Shown here: positions 55,070-64,000 of the stretch, piece after piece
Position numbering within the stretch: the stretch's first letter is position 1
How the letters are laid out: each line of letters begins with the position of its first letter
Source: Oreohelix idahoensis
Lineage: Eukaryota > Mollusca > Gastropoda > Stylommatophora > Oreohelicidae
Reading direction: 5' to 3'
Length of the DNA: 64,000 bases
NCBI GenBank assembly: GCA_024509875.1
Contig: JAMPIV010014844.1
Coordinates: forward strand, 248,001 to 312,000
Translations under genes and position numbers: made by a program
Notes under the pieces: model-generated
Told to the model about the DNA's origin: nothing
What the model saw: the letters and a program-made list of their open reading frames with translations, nothing else
The model's database searches: none

Positions 55070-55358
55070 GAATGTATGCATTTGTTTTTAAAACCAGTGA
55101 CACTTGGGCTTTTAGCCCTTCGGCCCAATGACATGTCATTGCGAGGCTGGGGAGCCTGTGGACTTTCCTTCCAACCCGGTCATGAGCTTCGCTCCTTCCC
55201 ATCCACAGAGGGTTTATCTCAGGAGCCGTACAGGTTATTCAGTCAAAATCCCGGTCGACAACACTTCTTCAAATGCACACGCTCGAGCTTGAACCTTGAA
55301 CACCTGGTCGCCAGCACAATGTGGTAACCATTACACCAGCGCGGCTCCCGAATGTATG
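55070..55358 (-). mobile_element. tRNA-derived SINE with 9-bp target-site duplication
   Basis: SINE DNA is 55079-55349 on the minus strand; GAATGTATG flanks it at 55070-55078 and 55350-55358. The minus strand starts GGGAGCCGCGCTGGTGTAAT, giving an A-box (CTGGTGTAATGG), then a B-box-like GGTTCAAGCTC. The tail is AAAACAAATG-like. The body differs from that of the 53.9-kb SINE, so this is a second family with a similar head. Confidence 0.85.
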
Positions 55359-56100
55359 TATAAATGTTTGCACAAGATTGAGTAATCACATCCGATTCGA
55401 CAGTGGAAATGGACTAACAATCCGGGTTAATTGATTTTGACCACAATTTGATTGTCTAGACAGTCAGATTGTAATACCAGAGATCAGTATAGTCTGATAA
55501 ATACTTCCGGCTTACTTGGAATGAGGTGATTATAGATAAACGCAATCTTGTAAGACATTTTGAAGTGCGAGAGAAACGTAATGCATTACTCAGCATAGTT
55601 GGATGTTTATAGTCTATATTTGTAAAGTAATGGTTTGAAATTTTTTAAACGTTTGACTCACGCAGATGAAAGTTGCGATAACTAAACTTTCAAAAAAGAT
55701 TGAGTGTCATTTTGAGTCGCGAATAACAATCGAGCCGATTGGAAAATTTGTCAGAACGTCATGCAGGAAGCGTGGGCAGAGAATCTACGATATAACATAG
55801 AACATTCTGACACACTGGACTGCATTTCTCGAATCGTTAAAGTAGACAGCGGACTGTAGCTAGGAGAGAATAGGTGTAAGATCCTGACCTTTAATTTAAG
55901 ACGGACTTAGAGGAAACACTTCTGAACAATACAGCAAGAAAACCCTAAGTATTCTTAAGAAACCGGACTTATATCGGACTGACGCACAAAATCACAGAGG
56001 AATTTAAATAGAACTAAATACCTTGACATGAGATCTCCACATCTCTACCCAGTTGCCCAGACCTGAGCAAGAAGTCTAAGATTCTCAATTTTATTGAGGG
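55359..56100. other. Non-coding stretch, possible LTR-element 3' end
   Basis: No coding frame recognised. It ends TTTTATTGAGGGGAG just before TGTAACA at 56105, which resembles a polypurine tract followed by an LTR start. I cannot find the matching LTR end, so this is only a suggestion. Confidence 0.3.
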
Positions 56101-56104
56101 GAGT

Positions 56105-57255
56105 GTAACATAAATGTTATACTTTGAATTTAGATGTGTTTAAGGATAGTGGTGCCACAGTTTCATATGAGGCTGGCAACCTCAGCATGTGAAAAGGATA
56201 CCTTCACGAATCACCACAGCAAGCGCTGGTGAACGCTTCCTGCGGGTTCTCTCAGAGACCCAAAAAGCAGAAGTAAACCCAGACTCCGAATGGAGCAGGG
56301 AGTGAGTAGGGAGAGTAAATATCTGAGAAAAAAGGAATCGGTTGGCTGACAGTGAGGAAGGCGCCTGATTCACAGCAGCAGAACAAAGATTTAACAGCGG
56401 AATTTGTTCTTTCTATTCCCTCTAAAGTTTGTGATACCAGTACGAGGAAACCCGACTATTTGCGGTACGACCCGGAGGGACCATCTGCTGTTCTACGAGT
56501 TTGTGGTTCGAAGCTTGAGATCGACCATTGAAGATTCTTTTCTCGACCAGGAGAAGTTACTTTCCGACTGATAGGAAAACGTGCTCTCACCACAGAGACA
56601 AATCTACAGGGAAGCAGCGTCGACACTTCAGCATTGTGGCAAGTTCAATTTTGTATCAGGCGAAAACCAAAAAGAACGTTTATTTGCCAAGCCTAAAAGA
56701 TTTTTTTCTGTAAAGAAATTAATTTTTTTAAAGGAATCACCAACGTACATTTATTTACAACTGTTAACGTAATTTATTATTAAATGTGTATATGTTGATT
56801 TTGACAATTCATAGTTGAATTAATCATTACAGAGCGAAAGGCGCACGTGTGAGTCCTGATTTTAATATATATATATAGTTAGAGCCAAGAATTATAATAA
56901 TAATAATACTAATTTCTCTGGTTTAAATCAGCTGGGGGCTTGAACGAGCTAAATCATACCATATATCTCTTCACATAAGGCAGCGGGAAAGATATAGTTA
57001 ACACTGCTAAGGCTCATTCAGCATTGTTCTTGCTTTCTTAAATATCTTGGGAACATTCCCTCGAGGTAGAAGCATCATTATCTTTCTATCTACAACTCTG
57101 CCAAGAGTAATCTTGTGCGAATGTGGACACCTTTGAAGACCCACATTAGAAACTCTAAGTTTTGGCCCCATGTTGGCCACTACTGCAGAGCAAAGGGGAG
57201 GCAACACGTGATACTCCCACTCTCCAGGGTTGTCTTGCCTGCTCTGCAATGATGA
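56105..57255 (+). repeat. Dispersed repeat R, copy R3
   Basis: Shares with R4 and R5 the block AGGCTGGCAACCTCAGC (56169-56185) and GGAGCAGGGAG, an AT-rich middle, GGGGGCTTGA near 56935, and a right part that keeps an open minus-strand frame (HKITLGRVVDRK) conserved in R4 and R5. Confidence 0.6.
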
Positions 57256-58185
57256 TCTAACACCTTAATCTCTCATGTAGCCATTACTACATGGTGTGAC
57301 GAGATGTATTTGGGGCGACCCATTCTCGATATCTCTTTCACTCCGGCAGTGCTCATTTTAAATTGTTGTATTGACTAATTGCGTTCTTTTCCATGGTCAG
57401 CACTTTTTTCTTTCTCTGTTATGTAGCAGATATTTGATATTGTTAAAACATTTGACACTCATTGTTGGTGATATTGCATCACATTTGCTAAGCGCGGCAC
57501 AGCTTTGCTGAGATTAGCGCAGGTAAACCTATATTGGTCTGCTTAGTTTTCGTGCAGAGTTGTGTGCTCAAGCGACAGATAACGAGATTACTCAGACATA
57601 AATGACATAATTCTTTCCTTGTCCGACTATCTCGAAGACATTACTTTATATGAAAGGAATAAGTTGTTACATCTGGCACACATTGTCGCATGAATTTACC
57701 GATGTGTTGGTGAACTTGCTGCCAGGCAATCGGATGTTTTATTACATTAATGGGCGAGGTGTCCTCTGCATCATGCACATAATATTTCCATGTCGGAAAT
57801 AATTTTAAATTTCCCCACACGAGACGCATTTTTGAAAACAATTGGCTCTTTACTAAGCTTCGTAACAAACAAATGCTTGGGAGTACAGTCAATATAACCT
57901 GACACGTGTCAGTGTTAAGACACTGTGAGAAATCGCTTGCCAAGACGACACAACCAGACTGCCGAAAGTTAGAGTCAGAATTCCATCCTATCAGACCGGA
58001 CACCTTTTATTGGAGTATTTAAAAGGACTTACAAAACAGCCCAGGACAACTCTATCAATTTAATAAGGAACCGGAATCTGAGGAAACTGAAACACACGGA
58101 GTCAGAGAGGGAATTATCATATAAAAGTAATGACCCAAAGAACACGTGTAAAAAGGCATCTGCAAGTGCCTTTATTCATCTGAGC
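57256..58185. other. Non-coding stretch with one unrecognised frame
   Basis: A minus-strand frame of 120 codons (58003-57641) has no motif I recognise and no homologue in the window. Nothing else is visible. Confidence 0.35.
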
Positions 58186-58189
58186 ACAA

Positions 58190-59713
58190 AGTCCTTGAGC
58201 CAGGATTGGCGTAAGTTGTCAATTTACATTCTACATTTTTCATTTCTAACATATGAACTAATATGTATATTAATGTGAATATGTGAATATTAATACGTGA
58301 AAATCGCTAGTGGATGTCCAAGTTATTTTAGGCTGGCAACCTCAGCGTGTAGAATGATGATTTCATGAACCAACACTGCAAGGGCTGGTGACTGCTTATC
58401 GCTAGTTTCTTAAAGAGAACTAAAAGCCTAGGTAGTCCCAAGTTCCATATGGAGCAGGGAGGGAAAGATAAAAGATGATGTACATTCTATATGTAATATT
58501 TACATTTTCAAATTAGTGTAAATGTATATGTAAACAAATTCCTTTAAAATTAATGAAAGATCCAAACTGTTCAGCAAAGTGTAGATATAAATGAAAACAT
58601 ATTCACTTGAAAATTAGTGAAAGTTTCAAACTGTTTAACTAATTGTAGATTTTAATTAAAACATATTCGATTTACATTGTTAACACTTTTCAATCAGTGG
58701 AGATGTACATGTAAACATATTCTACCTGTACGATTAACCTTTTCTTTTAAATGTTAAATAAAGATTTAGCTATTCAATTTATATTAAAGAAAGTTTTCTC
58801 TCGAGGGAGTAAGTTTAACTCTCATCGAGTGTAAATTATGAGGCAGATGGGAGGGTGGAATAGAGAGAAGGGGACACATAAGTATTGTCGAGAAACGCAT
58901 TACTCAGGAGAGCGTTTCGTTTCTATTCTTTTACCATAGTTGTTGGTGGTGGTACCGTTTGAGGGTACCATCTCTGGAACAAGAAGGGAACAGTGGCCAG
59001 AGCTTTAAGACAAGGGACCAATTTTGTAGACACTCCCTTACACTTCTGGGAACGTGCTACGCCCTACATCATTGACCAGCGACGAGCGTTATCAGTGGTC
59101 AATCTACCAAGAACCAAGCCATCGGCGGGAGCAGAACCTACCAGTCGCAGATAAGTGAAACATATAAGATGCCACGTGAACCCCTTTAAAAACTTTTATC
59201 CCATCACAACAGTAAAGATGCATTTCTTAAAAAAACATTATTCATTCTTTTAAACCCTTGTTAAAAACCTTTGTTAAAACTAAATGATTATTAAATTTGT
59301 TATTTGTAATTATGCAAATTTAACTTCGATTTAATCATTTTAAATGAACTGCATGTTTGTCTCAGTCAGTTTATCAAATACACTCTAAACAAAGCTATAC
59401 TATAATAATAAGAATTCCACTGAGTAAATCAGGATGGGGGCTTGACGAGCTAAAATTAATAATTGCTTAATCCTTCACAAAAGTTGTCGGCAGATCAGAG
59501 ATAACGTGCTCAGCCAATGCAGCATTGTTCTCGCTTTTCTGAATATCTTGTGAAGACTACCTTGAAATAGAAGCATCATTATCCTTCTATCTACCACTCT
59601 GCCAAGACTAATCTTGTGCGAAGGTAGACACATTTGATGGCCCATAGTATATACGCTTGAGTTTGGCCACTGTTGGACCACTACTGCAAAGCAGGGGAGG
59701 CAATCCGTGACAC
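58190..59713 (+). repeat. Dispersed repeat R, copy R4 (left arm of an inverted pair)
   Basis: About 1.5 kb matching the reverse complement of 62583-64000 along its length: ATTGGCGTA at the left, GGCTGGCAACCTCAG at 58332, AGAAAGTTTTCTCTCGAGGG at 58790, GAGAGCGTTTCGTTTCTATT at 58908, CTACCAAGAACCAA, and GGCAATCCGTGACA at the right end. Confidence 0.8.
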
Positions 59714-59905
59714 GTGGGAACTTAAAATATTACCCTTTACGTGTGAGTTTCAAACCCCATTACCATGTTAGGTCTTGCCACTTCCGTTGGCATTTGTCAT
59801 GTTTAAAAACTCACTTCTTCACAGACATTTCACTGATAATATCTTCCAAGATGTTACTTTCTTGTAATTGTTTATCACAACAAATTCCATCTGCCGAAAG
59901 TATTA
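59714..59905 (+). repeat. Dispersed repeat, second copy of 11470-11710
   Basis: Matches the reverse complement of the 11.5-kb copy: CCCTTTACGTG, GGTCTTGCCACTTC, CAAGATGTTACTTTC. Confidence 0.6.
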
Positions 59906-60079
59906 CATCACTTCTTCTTCTTCTTTGATCCTTAGCCGCCGACCGTCAAAGCAGTCAGTGGTGATCACACCTGGTGGCGTCTTGTAGGACGGCAACAAAC
60001 TGCTTCCACCTTGCTCGGACGGCAGCGATCCTTCGTGCAGTGCCCCAGTTCTGATTCACTCGGAATCAGAATTACATCA
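59902..60079 (-). mobile_element. Short LINE 3' end with 9-bp target-site duplication
   Basis: 160 bp (59911-60070) of the same LINE family as 46502-47038, from the GAA tail (TTCTTCTTCTTC on the + strand) through GCCGCCGACCGTCAAAGCAG. ATTACATCA flanks it at 59902-59910 and 60071-60079. Confidence 0.82.
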
Positions 60080-60810
60080 GTGTCCGTGTCTTAATCCTCA
60101 GCAGATTGTCAGTGTCAATATCAAAGTGAATGAAATCGACCGTGTATTTGGGCACGTCATGTTTGCGAACTGACACCTTATAATGCGACAACATAGTTTC
60201 GTGTATCTTCCCAGACAAAAAGTCTGGGTTAAAAATAGGAATGGCGCTCAGTGTAGGCTCTTACTTCGTCTGGAGCTGGCAATAAGCAAAAAGTCAATTT
60301 GGCAAGTTCGCTCCTTCGCTAAGCGTCACCGATAACAAAAGAGAAAATAACCAGGAGAGAGGGGTGAGTGAGAGGTGTGACAAGATGACCTCGGTGGAGG
60401 AAAGCGTAAACAACAGAAAATGAAAGAATACGCACGCAAAACAAGTGGTAGATAGTACTGCCGGAGATGAGTGAAGACCCACACAAAAAAAAAACAGAGA
60501 ACGGACGTATTTCGTGACACGCGACTAAGATGATTTTATTGTATTGTTCTTTAAAAGAAAACAAAATTATTATTTTCTGTCTGCTGGTGTTGACAAACGT
60601 CTGATTTATTTAAATATAAATCAAATCTAAAAAAAAAAAAAAAGAGAGAGAACTAAAGTAAAGTAATGTTTCAAAATCTAGTTCGACCCTCGCTGACATA
60701 AAACAGCCAATGTAGTCTGATTATGGTACTTCGCAAGGTACTGTTACATTCAACATTATTTGGAGGCAAACTGTTTCCACGCCTGGACAAATAGATAACA
60801 GACATTAATA
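60080..60810. other. Non-coding stretch, no feature recognised
   Basis: Overlapping minus-strand frames of 62-81 codons near 60300-60560 are pyrimidine-rich and have no family resemblance. Confidence 0.4.
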
Positions 60811-61405
60811 CAGGTAGTGCTAGACATACGATGGTGTTCCGCTCCGACGACTCCGTCGTAAGTCGAAGTGCTCGTAAGACGAATCACCCCTTAATTGTAT
60901 TAACTTATTGCATATGGGAAATTAATATGTATTCAATGTTTTAAAAGTTAAATGCCGTAGAACTCCTCTGTGCACTTTTGTGAGTGGGTTTACATTATCA
61001 CAAGCCATAGATGCCCCTAAGAGCATAAACAATGAAATGGCTAAGTTTGAAAATCTAAAATAGAAATGTATTTTTGGACTCTTTTCCACACTTTTAAATT
61101 TTAATTTAATTGTGCTGTGGCTGTCGTAAGACGATGGCGATGGATAGGACACACTCTGAGGAAACCTGTTGATAGCATTACAAGGCAGTCATTGTTCTGG
61201 AACCCCTAGGCAAGAGAGGCAGAGGTAGACCAAGAAGCACATGGAGAAGAGAGCTGGAAACAGCGGTGAAAATGATGAGGGGAACGTGGAAAGAACTTGA
61301 GATGATGGCACGTGACAGGAGGACTTGGCATGTGTTTGTTGAAGGCCTATGCTCCTTTGGGAGTGGAAGGTTATGATGATGATGTCGTAAGTCGATGACT
61401 ATCTG
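60811..61405. mobile_element. pogo/Tigger-like MITE with a nested LINE fragment
   Basis: Left end CAGGTAGTGCTAGACATACG; right end, read inward on the minus strand, CAGATAGTCATCGACTTACG: related imperfect terminal inverted repeats starting CAG, with TA outside both. Repeated CGTAAGTCGA-type motifs inside (60855-60885) are characteristic of pogo/Tigger MITEs. Without the LINE insert it is about 334 bp and non-coding. Confidence 0.7.
61122..61391 (+). mobile_element. LINE 3' end inserted in the MITE, 9-bp target-site duplication
   Basis: LINE DNA is 61131-61382; TGTCGTAAG flanks it at 61122-61130 and 61383-61391. It codes for [12 protein letters not shown], then GKRGRGRPRSTWRREL and ARDRRTWHVFVEGLCSF, one frame change apart, and ends in GATGATGATG. 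It is the repeat-free counterpart of the minisatellite-bearing LINE end at 43.2 kb. Confidence 0.85.
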
Positions 61406-62128
61406 TAGATAAACAACATTGATATTGACAAGGTTAGTATGTGTTCAAGGAATAGAAGATAGAAATTCTATCGAGTTTAGCTCTTAAATAGAAAAGAGGA
61501 CTATGTGCATTTTTGTTGAAAGAAAGGGAAAGAGCTGAAGTTTCGGGGAAATACATATAATTTCTGAAAATACAGAATATTAGTCACGACTAAATAATAT
61601 ATAAATAATATTATGTCAGAGTGACACAGAGTTAGAAATTGAGATCTTTATTTTTTAATCTGTATACAGAAAAACAACTCATGATGAGAGGATATCGTGC
61701 AGACAATGATGAGCATGATAACCTCCAATCTTAATCGGCCATTGCCTGACTTTCAAGTCCAATGTATTTCGGACATAAAAGTAACCATAAGGTAATTACA
61801 GAGAGGGATTTGCCCCAGCTTTAAAAACCTTCAGCCGCAGAGAAAACAAAATTTTTGTTCACACAACTGGAGCTGTAACTATGTCCTCCAGCATTAATAT
61901 AAAAGGAAACATGTTTTGAGTAAAGAAAAGCATCCTGGATGACTGTCAACAATGTTTTTTTTTCAGTGTGATTGAAGTACCTTCGCAGTTTGCCTTTCTT
62001 TCTCACCATTATATTTGTGTTGTTAACTCCCTCATTCTTTTCGTTCGTTGTTACTCACTTCTGTCCAGTCACATTTCATAATGTCAATGCATTTTTAGAA
62101 AACATAACTTTAAGAACAACATGTTGTG
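61406..62128. other. Non-coding stretch, no feature recognised
   Basis: No recognisable motif. Confidence 0.4.
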
Positions 62129-62129
62129 A

Positions 62130-62580
62130 TGTTTGGTTTGGTTTGGTTTTAAGGACTATCTTCATTGTACACGGACAACTACATCAGTGCCCCGATACCC
62201 TGCTTCAGATCACACAAGGAGGATCTCAGCACAGTGTACGAATTCCCTAGCACCGGCGAGAATCCCAATGTGGGTTTATAGGAATCACACATTCTATAAA
62301 TATTTTTGTGGTGGGTAGGTATCAATTTTTAAATTTTGTCAGGGCAGCGGCCTGATAGGCCTACTCTTTACGAATTCCAACTGTCGTGGGATTTTTAACG
62401 TACGCAACTTGCACATGGGGCCTTCTATTTTTTCGCCCTTATCCGAGAAGACTAGGCATCCGGTCTCATTACCCAGGAAACCAGGGGGAAATATGACACC
62501 ATTAGGACCACTGGTTCTGAAAAAAACTCCATAAATTATATTCCCTCAATTGGGAATCGAACACGGTACTTCTAGAATTC
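62130..62580 (-). mobile_element. SINE-like repeat with tRNA-type B-box and GGTTT tail
   Basis: Near the right end the minus strand reads GTTCGATTCCCAATTGAGGG, a B-box. The left end is a repeated TTGGTTTGG tract (AAACC tail on the minus strand). The body contains TTTTTAACGTACGCAACTTG and CTTATCCGAGAAGACTAG, which I recognise as a motif of widespread invertebrate SINE-like repeats. No duplication was found. Confidence 0.6.
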
Positions 62581-62582
62581 GA

Positions 62583-64000
62583 AGCTGTCACGGATTGCCT
62601 CCCATGTTTTGCAGTAGTGGTCCAACAGTGGCCAAAACTCAAGAGTATCTTATATGGGCCTTCACATATGTCTTCCTTCGCACAATATTACTCTTGGCAG
62701 AGTGGTAGATAGAATGGTAATGACGCTTCTATCCCAAGGGAATGTTCATAAGATATTTCGGAAGTCAAGAACAATGCTGCATTGGCAGGGCAATTGTTAA
62801 ATTTATATGGGTCCGCCGCCTTTTATGAAGAATTAAGCAATTATTAATTTTAGATCGTCAAGCCCCCACCCTGATTTACTCAGTGGAATTATTATTATTA
62901 AAGTATAGCTCTGTTTAGTGTATTTATTAAATTGACTGAGACAAACATACAGTACATTTAAAATGATTAAATCGAAGTTAAATTTATATAATTGTAAATA
63001 ACAAATTTAATAATCATTTAGGTTTATCAAGGTTTTAGAAAACTTGAATAATGATTTAACAGAAAGATGTCAACACTTTTGTAATGGGATGAAAGTTTAT
63101 AAAGGAGTTCACGTGGCAGCCTTAACGTTTAACTTATCTGCCAATGATAGGTTCTGTTCCCGCTGAAGGTTTGGTTCTTGGTAGACTGATCACGCTCGTC
63201 GTTGCTCAAGGTTGTTAGGGTGCAGGACGTTCCCAGAAATGTCAGGGAGTGTCTACAAAATTGGTCCCTCGTCTTAAAGCTCAGGGCAATGTTTCCTTCT
63301 TGTTCCAGAGATAGTACCTCAACTGGTACAATCAAAAACTATGGTAAAATAATAGAAACGAAACGCTCTCCTGAGTATTGCGTTTCCCGACACATACTTA
63401 TGTGTCCCATTCTCTCTATTCCACCATCCCATCTACCTCAGAATTTACCCTCGATGAGAATTAAACTTAATCCCTCGAGAGAAAACTTTCTTTACATTTA
63501 AATTAAATAGCTTTATCTTTATTTTACATTTAAATGAAAAGGTTAATAGTACAGATAGAATATGTTTACATGTACATCTCCACTGATTAAAAAGTGTTCA
63601 CAATAAAATGAATATGTTTTCATTTATATCTACACGTGTTGAACAGTTTGAAACTTTCATTAATTTTAAAGTGAATATGTTTACAAAAACATTTACACTG
63701 GTTTAAAAATGTAAATATTATACTTAGAATGTACATCTTTTCTTTCATCTTTTCCTCCCTGCTCTATATGGAACTTGGGACTTCTTATACTTTTAGTTCT
63801 CTGCAAGAAACTAGCGATAAAGCAGTCACCAGCAATGGTGGTTCATGAAATCATCATTCTATACGCTGAGGTTGCCAACCTCAAATGACTTGGACACTAG
63901 CGATTTTCACATATTACTATTCACATGGTTAAATATACATATTAGTTCACATGTAAGCAATGAAAAATAAAAAAATGTAAAACGCACAACGTACGCCAAT
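62583..64000 (-). repeat. Dispersed repeat R, copy R5 (right arm of an inverted pair, cut by window end)
   Basis: Begins TCACGGATTGCCTCCC, the complement of the end of R4, and follows R4 in reverse to the last base. Contains CTCGAGAGAAAACTTTCTTT and GAGGTTGCCAACCTCA. The element may continue beyond the window. Confidence 0.8.

Noticed and set aside
57641..58003. 120-codon minus-strand frame
   Set aside because: No recognisable domain, no homologue in the window and no supporting gene signals; kept only as a note in the gap entry.

Overview
This is animal (metazoan) genomic DNA, AT-rich and made up almost entirely of transposable elements and tandem repeats. I found no convincing single-copy host gene with introns. 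The mix of INT-before-RT Ty3/gypsy elements, several LINE 3' fragments, tRNA-derived SINEs and long (TA)n tracts suggests a lophotrochozoan such as a gastropod mollusc. That is a low-confidence inference, because some of these families also occur in arthropods and cnidarians.

Layout. 1-5.0 kb: the 3' part of a Ty3/gypsy element on the + strand (protease, integrase, reverse transcriptase, RNase H, probable 3' LTR). 5.1-5.8 kb and 7.0-7.15 kb: minisatellites of 55 bp and 16 bp. 7.2-16.3 kb: mostly unannotatable DNA with LINE 3' ends (about 9.0, 10.6 and 12.8 kb) and a copy of a dispersed repeat called R here (14.9-15.9 kb). 16.4-39.7 kb: an intronless gene of about 560 codons on the minus strand, encoding a Cys-rich protein of unknown function. 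It is split by a 21.7-kb tandem array of a second Ty3/gypsy element, arranged LTR-A-LTR-B-LTR-C-LTR. All units are in the same orientation, and the whole array is bounded by one 5-bp target-site duplication, GAAGC. 40-47 kb: LINE 3' ends, two of which contain minisatellites (14 bp x about 41 and 48 bp x about 6.5), and two tRNA-type SINEs. 47.9-54.2 kb: long (TA)n tracts, a degenerate DD34E Tc1-type transposon split by a 1.4-kb solo LTR, and a tRNA-derived SINE. 54.2-64 kb: more R copies, two of them forming an inverted pair, another SINE, and a pogo/Tigger-like MITE carrying a nested LINE fragment.

How the parts relate. Both Ty3/gypsy elements have the order protease-integrase-RT-RNase H, which is the Ty1/copia order and the hallmark of the Gmr1-like group, rather than the usual protease-RT-RNase H-integrase. 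Nesting is extensive and often provable from target-site duplications: array in gene, solo LTR in Tc1, LINE in MITE, LINE next to LINE. The tandem array is the most notable structure. Its outer copies A and C resemble each other more than the middle copy B, and B has a different primer-binding site. This argues against simple amplification of one insertion.
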